DNA from: Gamarada debralockiae | Taxonomy: Eukaryota > Ascomycota > Leotiomycetes > Helotiales > Hyphodiscaceae | Length of the DNA: 64,000 nucleotides | Direction of reading: 5' to 3' | NCBI GenBank assembly: GCA_002803225.1 | Contig: NXFV01000641.1 | Coordinates: forward strand, 1-64,000 | In this document: one piece after another, positions 11,384-21,904 of the stretch | Numbering within the stretch: the first letter of the stretch is position 1 | Layout: every line of letters begins with the position of its first letter | Notes under the pieces: model-generated | What the model was told of the DNA's origin: nothing | Seen by the model: the letters and a program-made list of their open reading frames with translations, nothing else | The model's database searches: none | Translations under genes and position numbers: made by a program

Positions 11384-11825
11384 GGTGGCGGTTGGTTCAG
11401 GCTGGATGTTTGGAGAGGGGCATCGTTAGTATTGAGAAGGGGTATGTATTAACCAGTGTCGTAAGGTAGAGGCTTTTTGTGAGAGTTTGGTGTAGGGAGC
11501 CATTTTGCAATCGAGCAGGTGTATTTCTACGGATTGTCAATGTCAACTCCCGGAGTGGATTCGTTCTTAAACGCCAACTTCCTTTTGTGGTTGTCGGACC
11601 GATACTCCTGGGAATATCTTTCAGTCGAGTTGTGTTGGGCGGAAAGAGATTGTGTTCTTTAGGAAAATATGCCTCGATTAAATATTTGGACTTCATCAGA
11701 AGAAGGTGACTTTGGCAAACGGTAAATAGTGAATCGGATGTGTCAATTGACTTCAAAATCCCGAAGTTTAACTCCAAACAAAATGTTTATTTAGTGAATA
11801 TGGCTAGTCAGGTAACCCTAGCCAG

Positions 11826-11866
11826 GACTACGAGATCCGACAAAGTAAGAAACGAGGCGCATTTTG
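11826..11866 (-). promoter_or_regulatory. Possible third copy of the element upstream of the Cys-rich genes
   Basis: Contains CGAGATC and, further on, GAGGCGCA in the same order as the conserved block upstream of copies B and C, but the match is much weaker. Confidence 0.2.
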
Positions 11867-12144
11867 CGCAATGGCAATAGTAGCAGAGGAAACGAAGAAG
11901 GGATTCTCAGAATCCTTTCTTCAAACTTGAAATGACGTATTCAATGAGAATAGTGAGTAGGAAATAGTTCAATAATGAGAATCAGTTCCGTCGTCTGATT
12001 TCAGCGTCGCTAACTCAATCTTCCCCTGGAAGATCATTCCACCCCCATTCAAACACACACATCAACATCTATCTCCCCAAGATCGGTTTCCTCCAATCTC
12101 TAGGAAGTCCCTATCCCTCACCTATGTCCTCATCAACTGAACCC

Positions 12145-12173
12145 CCCCACCCCCCCCCCCCCAAAAAAAAAAC
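12145..12173. repeat. Poly-C / poly-A homopolymer tract
   Basis: A run of C interrupted by one A is followed by about ten A. It lies just downstream of Cys-rich copy B. It is a likely site of length variation and sequencing error. Confidence 0.8.
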
Positions 12174-12217
12174 TCAGGTAATAGAAGCGCAATCGACCAA
12201 CCCATCCTTTCAAAAAT

Positions 12218-12526
12218 TTAGTCTACACGGTAGCAATGCACGCAGGGGTTGCAATTACACACCTCTCATCCACCGCAGTAGCAGACACAGCAACCGCTGC
12301 GATTACAACAATAAATACTCCATCCGCAGCAAATTTCGTCAATCTTGTTCGGAAAGGGTACCGGATGCGCTGCGTGCTTAGCGCAAGCCACTTGCATTGT
12401 AGGTTTGGGCTAAGGCTGAGACTTGATACCAACTTGGTGGGGTTTTGAGAGAAGTGCCGTGTCTAATTTATTGCTGTTATCGCTGGAAGAGGATGGAGTT
12501 TTAGAGGGTTTGATGGGTTAAAGGCT
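12218..12526 (-). pseudogene. Cys-rich family copy B, broken
   Basis: Minus-strand frame homologous over its length to copy C: KPSKTPSSSSDNSNK, then KPTMQVA, then CCGWSIYCCNRSGC followed by CVCYCGG, a stop, and EVCNCNPCVHCY, ending at TAA 12218-12220. The matching segments in copy C are KPPKVSPSSTSTSDK, KPAMRVA and the C-terminal cysteine module. It has no start codon (the region matching ATGTCATTC is changed), a TAG before PKPTM and a TGA inside the module. One cysteine of the CC pair is Gly. It is a recognisable but dead paralogue. Confidence 0.6.
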
Positions 12527-12683
12527 ACGGAGGCTCTCCCGATTTGCCATTCCATGTTGCAGTTGATATAATGACTGATGCTGCTGCTACTGCTGATATT
12601 TATCTTGTCTACGGACTCTGGGAGGGCATGTACGAAATGAAAGAATTTTTTTTTGATAAGAAGGGTAAGTGAGAGATAATCTA

Positions 12684-12759
12684 GGCTCAGCTACTGTGCT
12701 GCTGACAGCAAAATGGTATATTGCGTTTAGCGACTTCGTGAATTGGCGAGTGAGATGCC
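12684..12759 (-). promoter_or_regulatory. Conserved upstream element, copy at gene B
   Basis: Two blocks, CTCAGCTA...GCTGACAGCA and AGCGA...GCGAGTGAGA, match 13511-13587 at a constant offset of 827 bases with no gap. It is a duplicated promoter or 5' leader of the Cys-rich family. Confidence 0.5.
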
Positions 12760-13093
12760 TTCGAGAAAAGCCTGGGTGGAGGAAACAGTGAACAAGTTGG
12801 AATCTCACATTGCAGCTCAATAAGACCTCATACTAACTAGAAATTCACGAGCACTAGTGTCGCAAAATCGATACTAACAATTCGATTTCAGAAACTCCAA
12901 GTATATATGTGCCCAGCTCTCTACTAATTATTATCAAAAATCTCAGACCTTTCACAGCATGCTCCCGTACTCTGTCTTGTCGAACCTTTCTCTCCCCAAG
13001 TTACCTCCTTGAGGGCTTTCTCTAACACATTCCATCCACAGCCCGCTATATCTCTTTGTGACTCTAAACACCAGACAAGAAATCAATAAAATT

Positions 13094-13489
13094 TCAAGAG
13101 CCCGCGCCTAGGGTACACACGTCTTGTCCACAACAGCCGCAATAGCAAGTGTTTTGGACCCAATAACAATTGAGCTGCCAGCCGAAGTTGCAGGTGGTCC
13201 CTGGCCGATGCTGCGTGGGCTTCGATGCCTGTTGAAAGGGAGCCACTCGCATGGCGGGTTTGGTTTGGGGTTGAGTTTGGATTTGGGGTTTGGGTTTGTA
13301 GAAGGGAATGGATTCCTTGTCGGAAGTTGAGGTGGAGGAGGGAGAAACCTTGGGTGGTTTGGTAGAGAATGACATTCTCAGGTTGAGAACTTGAGAAGGC
13401 ACGAGGGGGCTGCGGTAAGAGAGATGTTTGATTCTGACTATCGATTCTAGTGCGAGAAGTATGAGTTTGAAAATTTGATGATTAACCAT
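13094..13489 (-). CDS. Small Cys-rich protein, copy C (intact), family not recognised
   Basis: Single open frame of 131 residues. A start at the internal ATG (position 13375, MSFSTKPPK) would give 93. The N-terminal half is Ser/Pro/Gln/Lys-rich and probably disordered (KPKPQIQTQPQTKPAM). The last 32 residues form a cysteine module: CNFGWQLNC, YWVQNTC and YCGCCGQDVC, with Cys at 100, 108, 115, 117, 119, 120 and 125. The first residues after 13489 are hydrophobic (FKLILLALES) but do not make a convincing signal peptide. Seven cysteines with CxCxCC could bind metal or form disulfides; no known family comes to mind. It is the only intact member of a tandem array with A and B. Confidence 0.55.
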   Translation of the reverse strand: MVNHQIFKLILLALESIVRIKHLSYRSPLVPSQVLNLRMSFSTKPPKVSPSSTSTSDKESIPFYKPKPQIQTQPQTKPAMRVAPFQQASKPTQHRPGTTCNFGWQLNCYWVQNTCYCGCCGQDVCTLGAGS

Positions 13490-13510
13490 GACAAGAAGGA
13501 AAGTATAGAA

Positions 13511-13587
13511 TCTCAGCTAAGTGCTATGCTGACAGCATCTTGAGACATCCCTGGTTAAGCGAGATCGTAAATCAGCGAATGAGACGC
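13511..13587 (-). promoter_or_regulatory. Conserved upstream element, copy at gene C
   Basis: Partner of 12684-12759 (constant offset 827). It lies about 20 bases above the longer start of copy C, which fits a core promoter or 5' leader and favours the downstream ATG at 13375 as the start. Confidence 0.5.
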
Positions 13588-13865
13588 AAAACGGTAGTTG
13601 CACGCCTGTTCACTTGTAGGGCTAAATGCTAGGCACAGAGAACACCGAGTAGGACGATCATCACCCTCATACCGAGGCCATTCAGGCTTGGACAAAGTAC
13701 CTAGTCTAATCCCAAAGTGAACGTCACTTCATCTAGTCACGTGCCAGGAAACACCACGAGGGGTGGCTAATGGTCATTGAATTCATTCAGTCTCACTCAA
13801 ACTATCATTATGTAACATGTCTCATATATGTGTCGACACACAATCTATCCCATCCAGCGCCTTCA

Positions 13866-16800
13866 TCAATCATCAATACTCAATTGTCCCAGTCCAAGTC
13901 CCATACCCGCGGCCTCACCACTCAGCACTCTTGCGGCCGCCACGTCACTTTCCATTCTTTCATCGATCCCTCCATCAGCACCATCATAATGCCCCTTTCT
14001 CCCCAAAAACTTATCAATCTCCGCTTTATCCGTACCCTTCGGACTCGATGCTCCTTTTCCCACAATAGCTTCCGTCCAATTCCACCCCGCTTTCTTCCCC
14101 TCGCCAGAATTCCTCTTCCTTTGCACTTGGTCTTCCTCGTCACTATCAATCTCACTATCCGCCCAGTCTCTCTCACTCCAGCCTTCCAAATCATCTACTC
14201 TATTGTAAGACGGTTTGCGGACATTGATGCTACGTCCAGTTAGCGTAAGTCCTAAGCTTCCAGGTTTTGGCGCTGGATTAAGAGCAGGGACCGAATCTTT
14301 TGCTTCTCGATCCTCGGAATCCGTTCTATTGGGCTCACTCAGCATCTTGACAGGCGCTTTGCCATGATCTTTCGTCTCCCCACCATCAGCGTCAGGACCC
14401 TCATTACTAGCTTTTGCTCGCTCCTCACTCGCCTCGTCATCATCTCGGGTCGCGGCAACTGCTGCATCGCTAAAATGCGTATCACATAAATGCTTGACTA
14501 CGGGCCAGCCATAGGCATTGGCAAACATGCGGCGAACTATCATATTGTTATGCGCATCGGGCTCTAATCTCACGAGCACTTTTCTCCAGGAGAGGTCTCG
14601 ATGATATGCTCGAGCGATCTTCTCCTCGACCGTCATTGCAGAGCCGTCGATGACATCGCGGGGATCTTTGTCGGGGTTCGTGTGTTTCGTATCGTCGTAG
14701 TCGCGGGAGGATAGAGAGCTATCGGCGTGTTTGACTGAGGGGTTGGATGCGATTTCGCTTCCTAAAGCTGAGGATCTTCTGCGTAGCAAAGAGCTTGTGG
14801 GACGTTTCTTGAGAGGTGGAGGTGGGATATCTTCGGGGTGGTAGACTCGATCGTGGAAAATGGTTCGAGGTCTTGATGCTGGGTCAATGAGGAACTGTAC
14901 TGGGGGCAAGGGAGGTTTCAGAACATCGCCTGCAGATTCGAAGAATGTCGTTTTAGGAGGCGCCGACATTCGGTCGAAATCTTCATGGTCGGAGTCTCCT
15001 GTTGTCGCTTTAGTGTGTCCTCTCGGGGATGGCGTTTGCTTAGATATTGAGGGTACGGAAGTATCGCTGCCGATTTTGATAGTCTGGCTGCGTTTGTAGA
15101 TCTTGGTATGTTTAGGGTGGTCATTATGCGGTTTTTGTGACGGGTTCTGTTTGAAGAAATTGACGAGGCTTGCAAAGGGGCTGCTGGTGTTCGTTGACGC
15201 CGATATTGGACTTGACATGTCGCTATGGTAGCCAGCGGAGGACACACCAGCAGACCGAGGACGCTCATGATCGAGACTCTTCAAGCTCCTAGTGTCATCT
15301 TCGTTGGTTGCATAGGGAGGTGGCTGAGGAACGTCTCCTCCATGGCCTTGCCTTGTCGGAGTATTGTCGCCCGTCTCATCTGCATCGCTGGAGCCGGTGT
15401 CTGAAAAGTTTCGCCTCATTGGGGAACTCGAATTTTGGCCGGTAACCTCAGCCCAACCCCAACCAACCATAGTTCCGACAAGACCGTTCTCTCTCCTCGC
15501 TTTCTCGACACGGCCCAGCCCAGACCAGTCTAGGAAGAGCAGACAACTCGTCCGCAATGGCACAATACCATCGTTGACTACATTTGAGTAGACAGTTCGG
15601 TTTCTGAACTTCTTCAACGCCATATGAGCAGGTCCAGTAGGTAGAATACGCAAAAGGGGCTTTGATTCTGGGGCGGTATCGCCTTCAATCTTCTTAGAAG
15701 CGCTCTCACCAATTCCACTAACTATTGCACCCCATCCACTTCGAGCAATAGTAGGAGCTCGCCAAGTTAAACCCAGATCTTTCCCAGTTCTACCAACGAG
15801 ACCAAAGTCGAGAGCGAACTTGACATACAGCGGATTCTCATTGCTCAAACCCAAGAATGGCGAAGCCATAGCAATGAAATTAATCGGCTGAATGATATCA
15901 AAGAACTGAGGCGAATGCTTCTGGATGTATGCCACAGCATATGTCTGGATTAGACCACCCAGGGAATGAGCAATAAAGCTGATACTGGTGATCTTATACG
16001 GCAACTTCTTGCCCTGGTAGGGTTCTTTTTCAATGAGGCTCTTATGATGGGCTGGTATTCCTTCATCGCTCGTCCTCGACTGCTCTGGTTTCATCGCATG
16101 TGATAGTGCTTCTGCAGCGGACTTCTTCGTGACTGGTCTAAATGGTTGATCGGGATATGTCATTGCGAGAACATATTTTGCAAGCCGTTTCCCGAGGTAT
16201 TTGATGCCTCTCTCTGTACGTACGGCATTTCCGGAGAACCCTCTGACGATAATTTCCTCTTCGTCCTCATCTTCATCAATATTGTCTTCCAGCTGTTCGC
16301 CTGGTGGCTTCGTGCTTTCATCATCTGCTTTTCGTTCGCCTTCGGTATATTCTTCCTGGCTCTTCCCCATACTTGTGGCCTTCCGCTGCTCTTCTCTCCG
16401 CTTTGCTCTCCGCACCTTGGCATCTATCTTTGCCTGCTTAGCGGTAGCATCTACACTCTCCTTCAAAAACAACATATCTGCCCCAAGATTACTATGCAAT
16501 CCATGAGTAAGAACCACCAAATGCACCTTCTTCTGCCTCTTCGGTCTATGCCTGTCTTCCTTATCCTCTCTGGGTACCGTAACACTCTCCACAGCCTCAT
16601 CCTTAGTATCAACCTCCGCCCTCTCCTTCCCGCCATCGTCCCACTCCGGCATCCTCGGCGTATTCCACAAACTCGCCGTATCATCAACCCTCAACCTAAT
16701 GGCCTTCGAATAAACCCCCTTCGGCTGCGCACTGTGATGTCCATCCTTCGCCCCAAGGCTTTGCTGATGATCACTAACCTGCCCCGGCGTAGGCGTCGTC

Positions 16801-17312
16801 GTAGCCCCCGCAAGGGCATTCCCGAATCCCAGACTCAAACTCTTCTCATCCCTCCCCAGCAGAATCTCATAATGTACCGCCGCGGAATTCGAGAATATGA
16901 CCTGGCTCGCAACTTCCACAATCCAACTCACACTCCTCACATCTTCCTCACGGCCAGGACTTCGTCCATGTCTATCCGCTGACCCAGCTGCTGCCCGCAC
17001 ATCTTCCGGGACGAGGAGCTCGGTGGAGAAGGAACCCCCGGCTTTGAGATTGGGTTCGAATTCAGGGACGCCATCGCGGCGCGGGTTTTCAAATTTCTTG
17101 TTCGGGTTGAAGGCCGCTGGGTAGGCTGCCGCGTAGAGGGTGTAAGGCCCGTGGACGAAAGCAGCGCGTAGAGCGACTGCGGAGGTGTTTTTGATTTTTA
17201 GGTGGAGGGATGAGGGGGAGGGAAGGATGCGATCGTGTGCCGGTGTGTAGGTGACTGTGTAGCGGACAACTTCACCTATTTTGACGCTGCCGGCTTGGTA
17301 TAGGAGGAGCAT
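13866..17312 (-). CDS. DUF676 serine lipase/esterase (Rog1-like), 1148 residues
   Basis: Putative lipid hydrolase of the alpha/beta-hydrolase fold, single exon. An N-terminal beta-rich region (about 1-160) comes first. The oxyanion strand HLVVLTHGLHSN is at 264-275. A Lys/Glu-rich then acidic insert (about 290-355) precedes IIVRGFSGNAVRTERGIKYLG. The nucleophile elbow is AHSLGGLIQTY with Ser450. IQPINFIAMASPFLGLSN follows, then the acid NDGIVPLRTS with Asp581. DAHNNMIVRRMFANAYGWP, about 190 residues before the end, supplies the expected His and the Gly-Trp-Pro block. Between them lies a long Ser/Pro-rich disordered stretch (about 630-870), and the C-terminus is charged. The domain order is that of yeast Rog1 and relatives, with long inserts. 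ATG at 17310-17312. Confidence 0.9.
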   Translation of the reverse strand: MLLLYQAGSVKIGEVVRYTVTYTPAHDRILPSPSSLHLKIKNTSAVALRAAFVHGPYTLYAAAYPAAFNPNKKFENPRRDGVPEFEPNLKAGGSFSTELLVPEDVRAAAGSADRHGRSPGREEDVRSVSWIVEVASQVIFSNSAAVHYEILLGRDEKSLSLGFGNALAGATTTPTPGQVSDHQQSLGAKDGHHSAQPKGVYSKAIRLRVDDTASLWNTPRMPEWDDGGKERAEVDTKDEAVESVTVPREDKEDRHRPKRQKKVHLVVLTHGLHSNLGADMLFLKESVDATAKQAKIDAKVRRAKRREEQRKATSMGKSQEEYTEGERKADDESTKPPGEQLEDNIDEDEDEEEIIVRGFSGNAVRTERGIKYLGKRLAKYVLAMTYPDQPFRPVTKKSAAEALSHAMKPEQSRTSDEGIPAHHKSLIEKEPYQGKKLPYKITSISFIAHSLGGLIQTYAVAYIQKHSPQFFDIIQPINFIAMASPFLGLSNENPLYVKFALDFGLVGRTGKDLGLTWRAPTIARSGWGAIVSGIGESASKKIEGDTAPESKPLLRILPTGPAHMALKKFRNRTVYSNVVNDGIVPLRTSCLLFLDWSGLGRVEKARRENGLVGTMVGWGWAEVTGQNSSSPMRRNFSDTGSSDADETGDNTPTRQGHGGDVPQPPPYATNEDDTRSLKSLDHERPRSAGVSSAGYHSDMSSPISASTNTSSPFASLVNFFKQNPSQKPHNDHPKHTKIYKRSQTIKIGSDTSVPSISKQTPSPRGHTKATTGDSDHEDFDRMSAPPKTTFFESAGDVLKPPLPPVQFLIDPASRPRTIFHDRVYHPEDIPPPPLKKRPTSSLLRRRSSALGSEIASNPSVKHADSSLSSRDYDDTKHTNPDKDPRDVIDGSAMTVEEKIARAYHRDLSWRKVLVRLEPDAHNNMIVRRMFANAYGWPVVKHLCDTHFSDAAVAATRDDDEASEERAKASNEGPDADGGETKDHGKAPVKMLSEPNRTDSEDREAKDSVPALNPAPKPGSLGLTLTGRSINVRKPSYNRVDDLEGWSERDWADSEIDSDEEDQVQRKRNSGEGKKAGWNWTEAIVGKGASSPKGTDKAEIDKFLGRKGHYDGADGGIDERMESDVAAARVLSGEAAGMGLGLGQLSIDD

Positions 17313-17972
17313 CTTGCTGGTCGTGTGTTACCGTTTTGGAGGAGCGGTGTAAGCTGTAATAGATTAGTTTGCAAAGATTGTTATAAGGCCATGTTGGAAG
17401 GGAGATATTTTGTTCTGTCTTGAATCGCAACTTTGGAAGCAGAAAGGAATTTAATGTTGGTTTGTTCGGGGACGGTAGATCGGAAGTCTGCACGCGCTCA
17501 TTTTGGCGATCGTGAAAACTACATCCGCTGCGGCCGACGTCAAAAATGACGATGTGTGGCTGTGCAATTCGATAAGATTGCGATGCGAATACGAATGAGG
17601 AGAAGCCGAAGGTTTAAGAGTCAATCAGGTTAATCCAGGGTGTAGCACGGGTTTTTGTGAATAATAGAGGTCATGACTCGTTATCTTTCATTAAATATTG
17701 TAGTAAATTTACAAAGGTCCTTGTGAATACAAAGATCAGCCGTGGCTGAAATCAAAGAGCCCCCCAGCCTCCCCCTAAATCTTCACCGTCCCTGGTCGGA
17801 CACACGAGGTCCCTCGAATCACGTATGCCTACTTTCTGAGTTCTTCATTGGGACCGCTCAGGGGGCCTGTTCTGTTCCTCAGTGGCTCCTCAAGTTGAAT
17901 GGGCCGGTATCCTGTCCCAACGCTTCACCGGAGCTCTCATTCCATATGATTTTCATTAGAAATCCCCATTTC
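17313..17972. other. Intergenic: lipase promoter and 3' flank of the RBR gene
   Basis: No coding feature seen. The small frame at 17742-17981 shows no domain and abuts the RBR stop. Confidence 0.4.
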
Positions 17973-20340
17973 TCATATTGATAAAACGCCCTCAGCGGGC
18001 GCCACACCAGGCTCAACATGTGTTCGCCACGCATCAACCCTGTTCCCTCCCCTTCGAGCACCTCCAAGTCCAGCCAGCACCGACGGTCTTGGGGTGGGTG
18101 GTTCCTGTGCCGAAGCAGTTCTTTGATGTCCCCGTCCAACAGGAGCATGGACTGCAGCTTCAGCTGCATAATCCGTCCTTATCCTCCTAGGTACCACTCT
18201 TTCTGAAGGTCGTGTGGTTGGAGCCGCATTATATGCCTGCTCTCTTATTGTGTGCCGTCTCATGACGGGAGGTGGAGATGGAGGTCGTGCCGCCTGAGGT
18301 GCAGGGTATCTGTCAACCATCCTTCGTGGTCCTGCTCCTGGAGGCGGAGGCGCTCCTCGTGCTTGAGCTACCCCCATAACGTAATTTGCCGCGGCTGTGG
18401 CATGGTCATAAGTCCCAGTCAAGATGGTATGAGCAGCCCGGATGTAATCTTGATTCATAAAGTGCGCTGCACCGTTCCCAATGCCGTGGATATCTCCGAT
18501 TCCACCTTGGTAGTCATCGTCACCATCCCCCATAGCGATTCCTTGAAGCCGGCGAGCTAGCTCCTCATCCGCGCGTTCTTGGCGTCGTCGCTGATTAATC
18601 TCATCGTGGTAATTGTTTGGTCGTGGTCGTCGAAGGCGGTTTGGTCGGTTTTCTGGCTGTTCTGCAGGCATTGGGATTTGCATGTTGTTTAGGTGATCCG
18701 CCTCAACAGCATCGTAGTTGAACCATGGACAATTGCAGGACTTCCATTTCAGGCCACAGATCATGCAAAACTCTGCAGTACAACGACTTTGCAATGTTAG
18801 CAAGACTTCTCGAAAAGAGCATCAAAAAACTTACCAGGTCATGTGATTGCAGCCTTCTTTCAGCTCCACCATAGTCCTGCAATTGTAACATCGTTGCCAA
18901 CCCGCCTGCTTGGCTGTTTCGAGAAGCCTGTTTGTCTCCTCATCCTTCGGACAGTCCTTCATGCCATGCCACTTGCCATTGCAAAGACAGCAGACCTTAG
19001 TCTTACAGCGACTGCACTTCCCATATTTCTTGCCGTCTTCTTTATGTATATTTCCAGGCTTGATCCATTCGCCACATCGTCGGGCAGGACAATATATACG
19101 ATTCTTGGTGGAGTATTCTGCAAATTTCGTGTTCCAATTCCTTTTAAATTTGTTGTCAAATAGCCTTTCGACATGCTTGAGTGGTATATGGTCGGAAGTG
19201 CAGCATTTGGGCGGCATGTGCTGGGGATCAGTGACTGAAAGCTTGAAGATACGCTTCAAGCAGGAGTGGCACATGCGATGGCCACATTTTAGTTTCGCGG
19301 ATTTAGATCTCGGTATATCGTCAGACAAACATGTTAAACATTCGACCCTGTTGCACTGTTAGCATAGCACAGAAATCTTTGGGATATAGAAATCATACAG
19401 CTTTTCGGGCTCATGATGGTGTTGAACCGCCGGACCAAAGAAGCTCCCAAGGAAATTAGATCGCCTGCTGGTAGTAGTTGTGCCTGTCAAGGATGGATCA
19501 TAGGGAGATTTGACTCTCGGTACATGCGAACTTGTAGTGGCGCTCCTTCTCAGACTGGGTCTGGCCTTTGAAGGTAAATCCCTCGTCGAAACGCTTCTGC
19601 GGAGAGACGATGTTAACATATGTAAAGCCAAGATTCGTTTGAATATACCTTTTCGGTGAAGCAGGTCGCTCTTCGGCGATAGATTTCCGTCGGGTCGAGA
19701 CTCTATTCCTCTGAACAGACCCTTGAGAATCTCTTGGGCGATCCCGGATCTCTTTGTATGATTTCACTCGCCGCTCCTTGGGCTTTGAGGACTTGAGATC
19801 ATCCTCTTTAACGTATACTACCCTGATCTTTCTCTTTGGCTTCTCCCGGACCGGCTCTGAATGTGTGGCGCGATCATCTTCGTCCTCGTCCTCCTCTGAT
19901 TCACTAGACTCTCCATCCCGACCAAGCTTCCTTGTCTCTGATATGGTAATGCGGGACGATTGCGATCTGTCTGCAGGGGTCCCATACACGTATGTTGGCG
20001 TTGAGTCGTCTTTCGAGGTCGACTTTCGTCTTGTGCGATGCTTCGTGCTCACCGCACTGCGTCGAGGATCATGCCTCCTCCGGTGACTCGATGCGGATTT
20101 CAGACTTGGGAGCGTCGCATGAGATTCTGAGGTCATCTTCGGTGTCGCTACAGATCTGCGAGTCGACGTGGAGTCTTCGAGTCTTTCTACTCGAATTCTG
20201 CGCACCTCAGCGTCGTCGGGTTCCAATGTGATCTTTTCTTTGCCACGCGATTTGTAGAGTTTCTCATCCTCCCATTCGCTGTCGGACCTCTCTCGACGCC
20301 TCATCCTTTTCTCTCCATCCACCTCTTCTGACCTAGCCAT
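17973..20340 (-). CDS. RBR (RING-IBR-RING) E3 ubiquitin ligase
   Basis: Ubiquitin ligase that passes ubiquitin through a thioester on RING2. Exons are 19649-20340, 19399-19596, 18835-19347 and 17973-18786; introns 19597-19648, 19348-19398 and 18787-18834 are all GT-AG with frame kept, giving 738 residues. The N-terminal 290 residues are Arg/Ser/Glu-rich and disordered. RING1 starts at VECLTCLSDD (Cys300, 303) and runs through KLKCGHRMCHSCLKRIF. The IBR holds CPARRCGEWI and CSRCKTKVCCLCNGKWH. RING2 is CYNCRTMVELKEGCNHMTC-RCTAEFCMICGLKWKSCNC, with catalytic Cys463 in GCNHM. The last intron falls inside RING2 after the Cys468 codon has begun. A Pro/Arg-rich tail follows. Its substrate is unknown. 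Confidence 0.9.
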
Positions 20341-21860
20341 TTGAGCAATAAACCCGACAGCCTTAGGAATTGGGCATTTAGAGCAGTGACTCCTACCCTA
20401 CGCAGAATACGGATTCAGCGATGAACATATGTTCATGTGGGATTCGTTGCATTCTTCTAGCGGTTGCCTTTGTGATTGGTACACGCTCACCGACACTGCA
20501 TTATGCAGCTCAGTACGTGCAGATAGGGCGAACGATGAGGATTAAACAGGATCTGTCAATTGGGGGGTGTTGACAATGGCGCCCGACAGTGTGCGCTGGT
20601 GTTTGGGCGATGTTGGGGCAATTATCTTTGCGCCCAAGAATCCGGGGAAGATTCTATCTGGAAGTTCTCTCGAAGGACCGGGATTTGAAGTGCTTGCAGG
20701 AGAAAGTACAAGGATACGAAAGGGGTCAGCAACGGCGGCTAGATCCGTGACCGAAGCGCTTAGCCGACCTCACTTCATCTCGATATTTCAGTTGACCGGC
20801 AAACACACAAAACGATATCAGGCTGCTCCAAGACATGTAGATAATGAGAGATAGGTAAAAGCGTACGAACTAGGCTTGGTTAAACAAAGTCTAAATGGGT
20901 CGCTATTCCTCTGCAATACGACGCTGCTTTCTTTAAGCCATCCTTATTACTCCTTAAGGTAGGCTCCTTCTGGCAATGTTGCACTCGAGTTGCCTTTATT
21001 CTAATGAGCTCGAAATTATTACCGACTTGACAGAATACTCTTAGTTTACTATACCTAGACTCATAGACAGGAAATATAGGTGGTAAACCAGCAAGGCCGA
21101 ATGCTCGATTTCCCCAACGTCTGATGGCTCCTTTCCCTCACTTAATCCAACTTTATCGCATTCACTTCACCTTCAAGCTGAACCACATATAATAAAACAG
21201 GTCATTTTATTCTATTCGAACAGCCCAGTAGCTCAGTAGTTCCAGCAAGTTTGAGGTCAGACATCCACCCCTCCGAGAAGAGGATAAATTAACCTCAGTT
21301 CGGGGATGCCCGCAAACAAAAAAACCGAATTGGCCGGTTTCTCTGCAACCCGCGGGCTGCGGAGTTTTTGCCAATTTTGACTCTTTTATATTTTGGAAGT
21401 TTCATTTTTACTTTGTTGCTCAGAAGAGTCGCTATTTTGGCGAAATCACGGAACCTTCCCTGATATACTGCTTTAGAAAACTTATTCTAAAATAGGTCGT
21501 TCTGGAGTTCAAGCATGCCTCTCTTCGAGAGACCCGTTCTTAGATAAAGTTGATTTAGAAACCGCTCTTTGGGTTTGAATGGTTTTCCTCTCTTCACTCA
21601 GTCTCTTGGGATTTAACAAATCCTTTGAAAAGCAGCATGTGAGGAAGGTTGAGCGATATGGAGGTTGAATTAATATCAAACTTTAACTGGGTTGAGCCCA
21701 TTCGAACTCCTTTACTCACATGGAAGGAGCAATAGTGGTTCAAAGCTTCATTCAAATTTGGTTGCTGGGAAAGGTGGTTCCTGCCATTTCAAAAGCCAAC
21801 CCCTCAATTTAACTTGCACATTCACCAAAACATTACACCACAACGTCCACATCCACCATT
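20341..21860. other. Intergenic, AT-rich stretches, nothing recognised
   Basis: Contains the RBR promoter. The + frame at 20567-20854 shows no recognisable domain. I looked for a tRNA around GCCCAGTAGCTCAGTAG (21225) but no T-arm follows. Confidence 0.4.
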
Positions 21861-21904
21861 GGATTTTATATCGATAATATCCCACCGGCCGTTGCTACCC
21901 ATCG

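Noticed and set aside
11085..13489. Metallothionein family assignment for the Cys-rich genes
   Set aside because: Cysteine number is low (7), with aromatic residues (Trp, Tyr, Phe) inside the module of copy C and a long Ser/Pro tail; fungal metallothioneins lack aromatics and are shorter.
16146..16982. 278-codon + frame inside the lipase gene
   Set aside because: Antisense shadow of the clear DUF676 coding sequence; Pro/Leu/Arg-rich by mirror of its codons.
21220..21310. Possible tRNA starting GCCCAGTAGCTCAGTAG
   Set aside because: No matching acceptor stem and no GGTTCGAATCC-type T-arm follows at the right distance.
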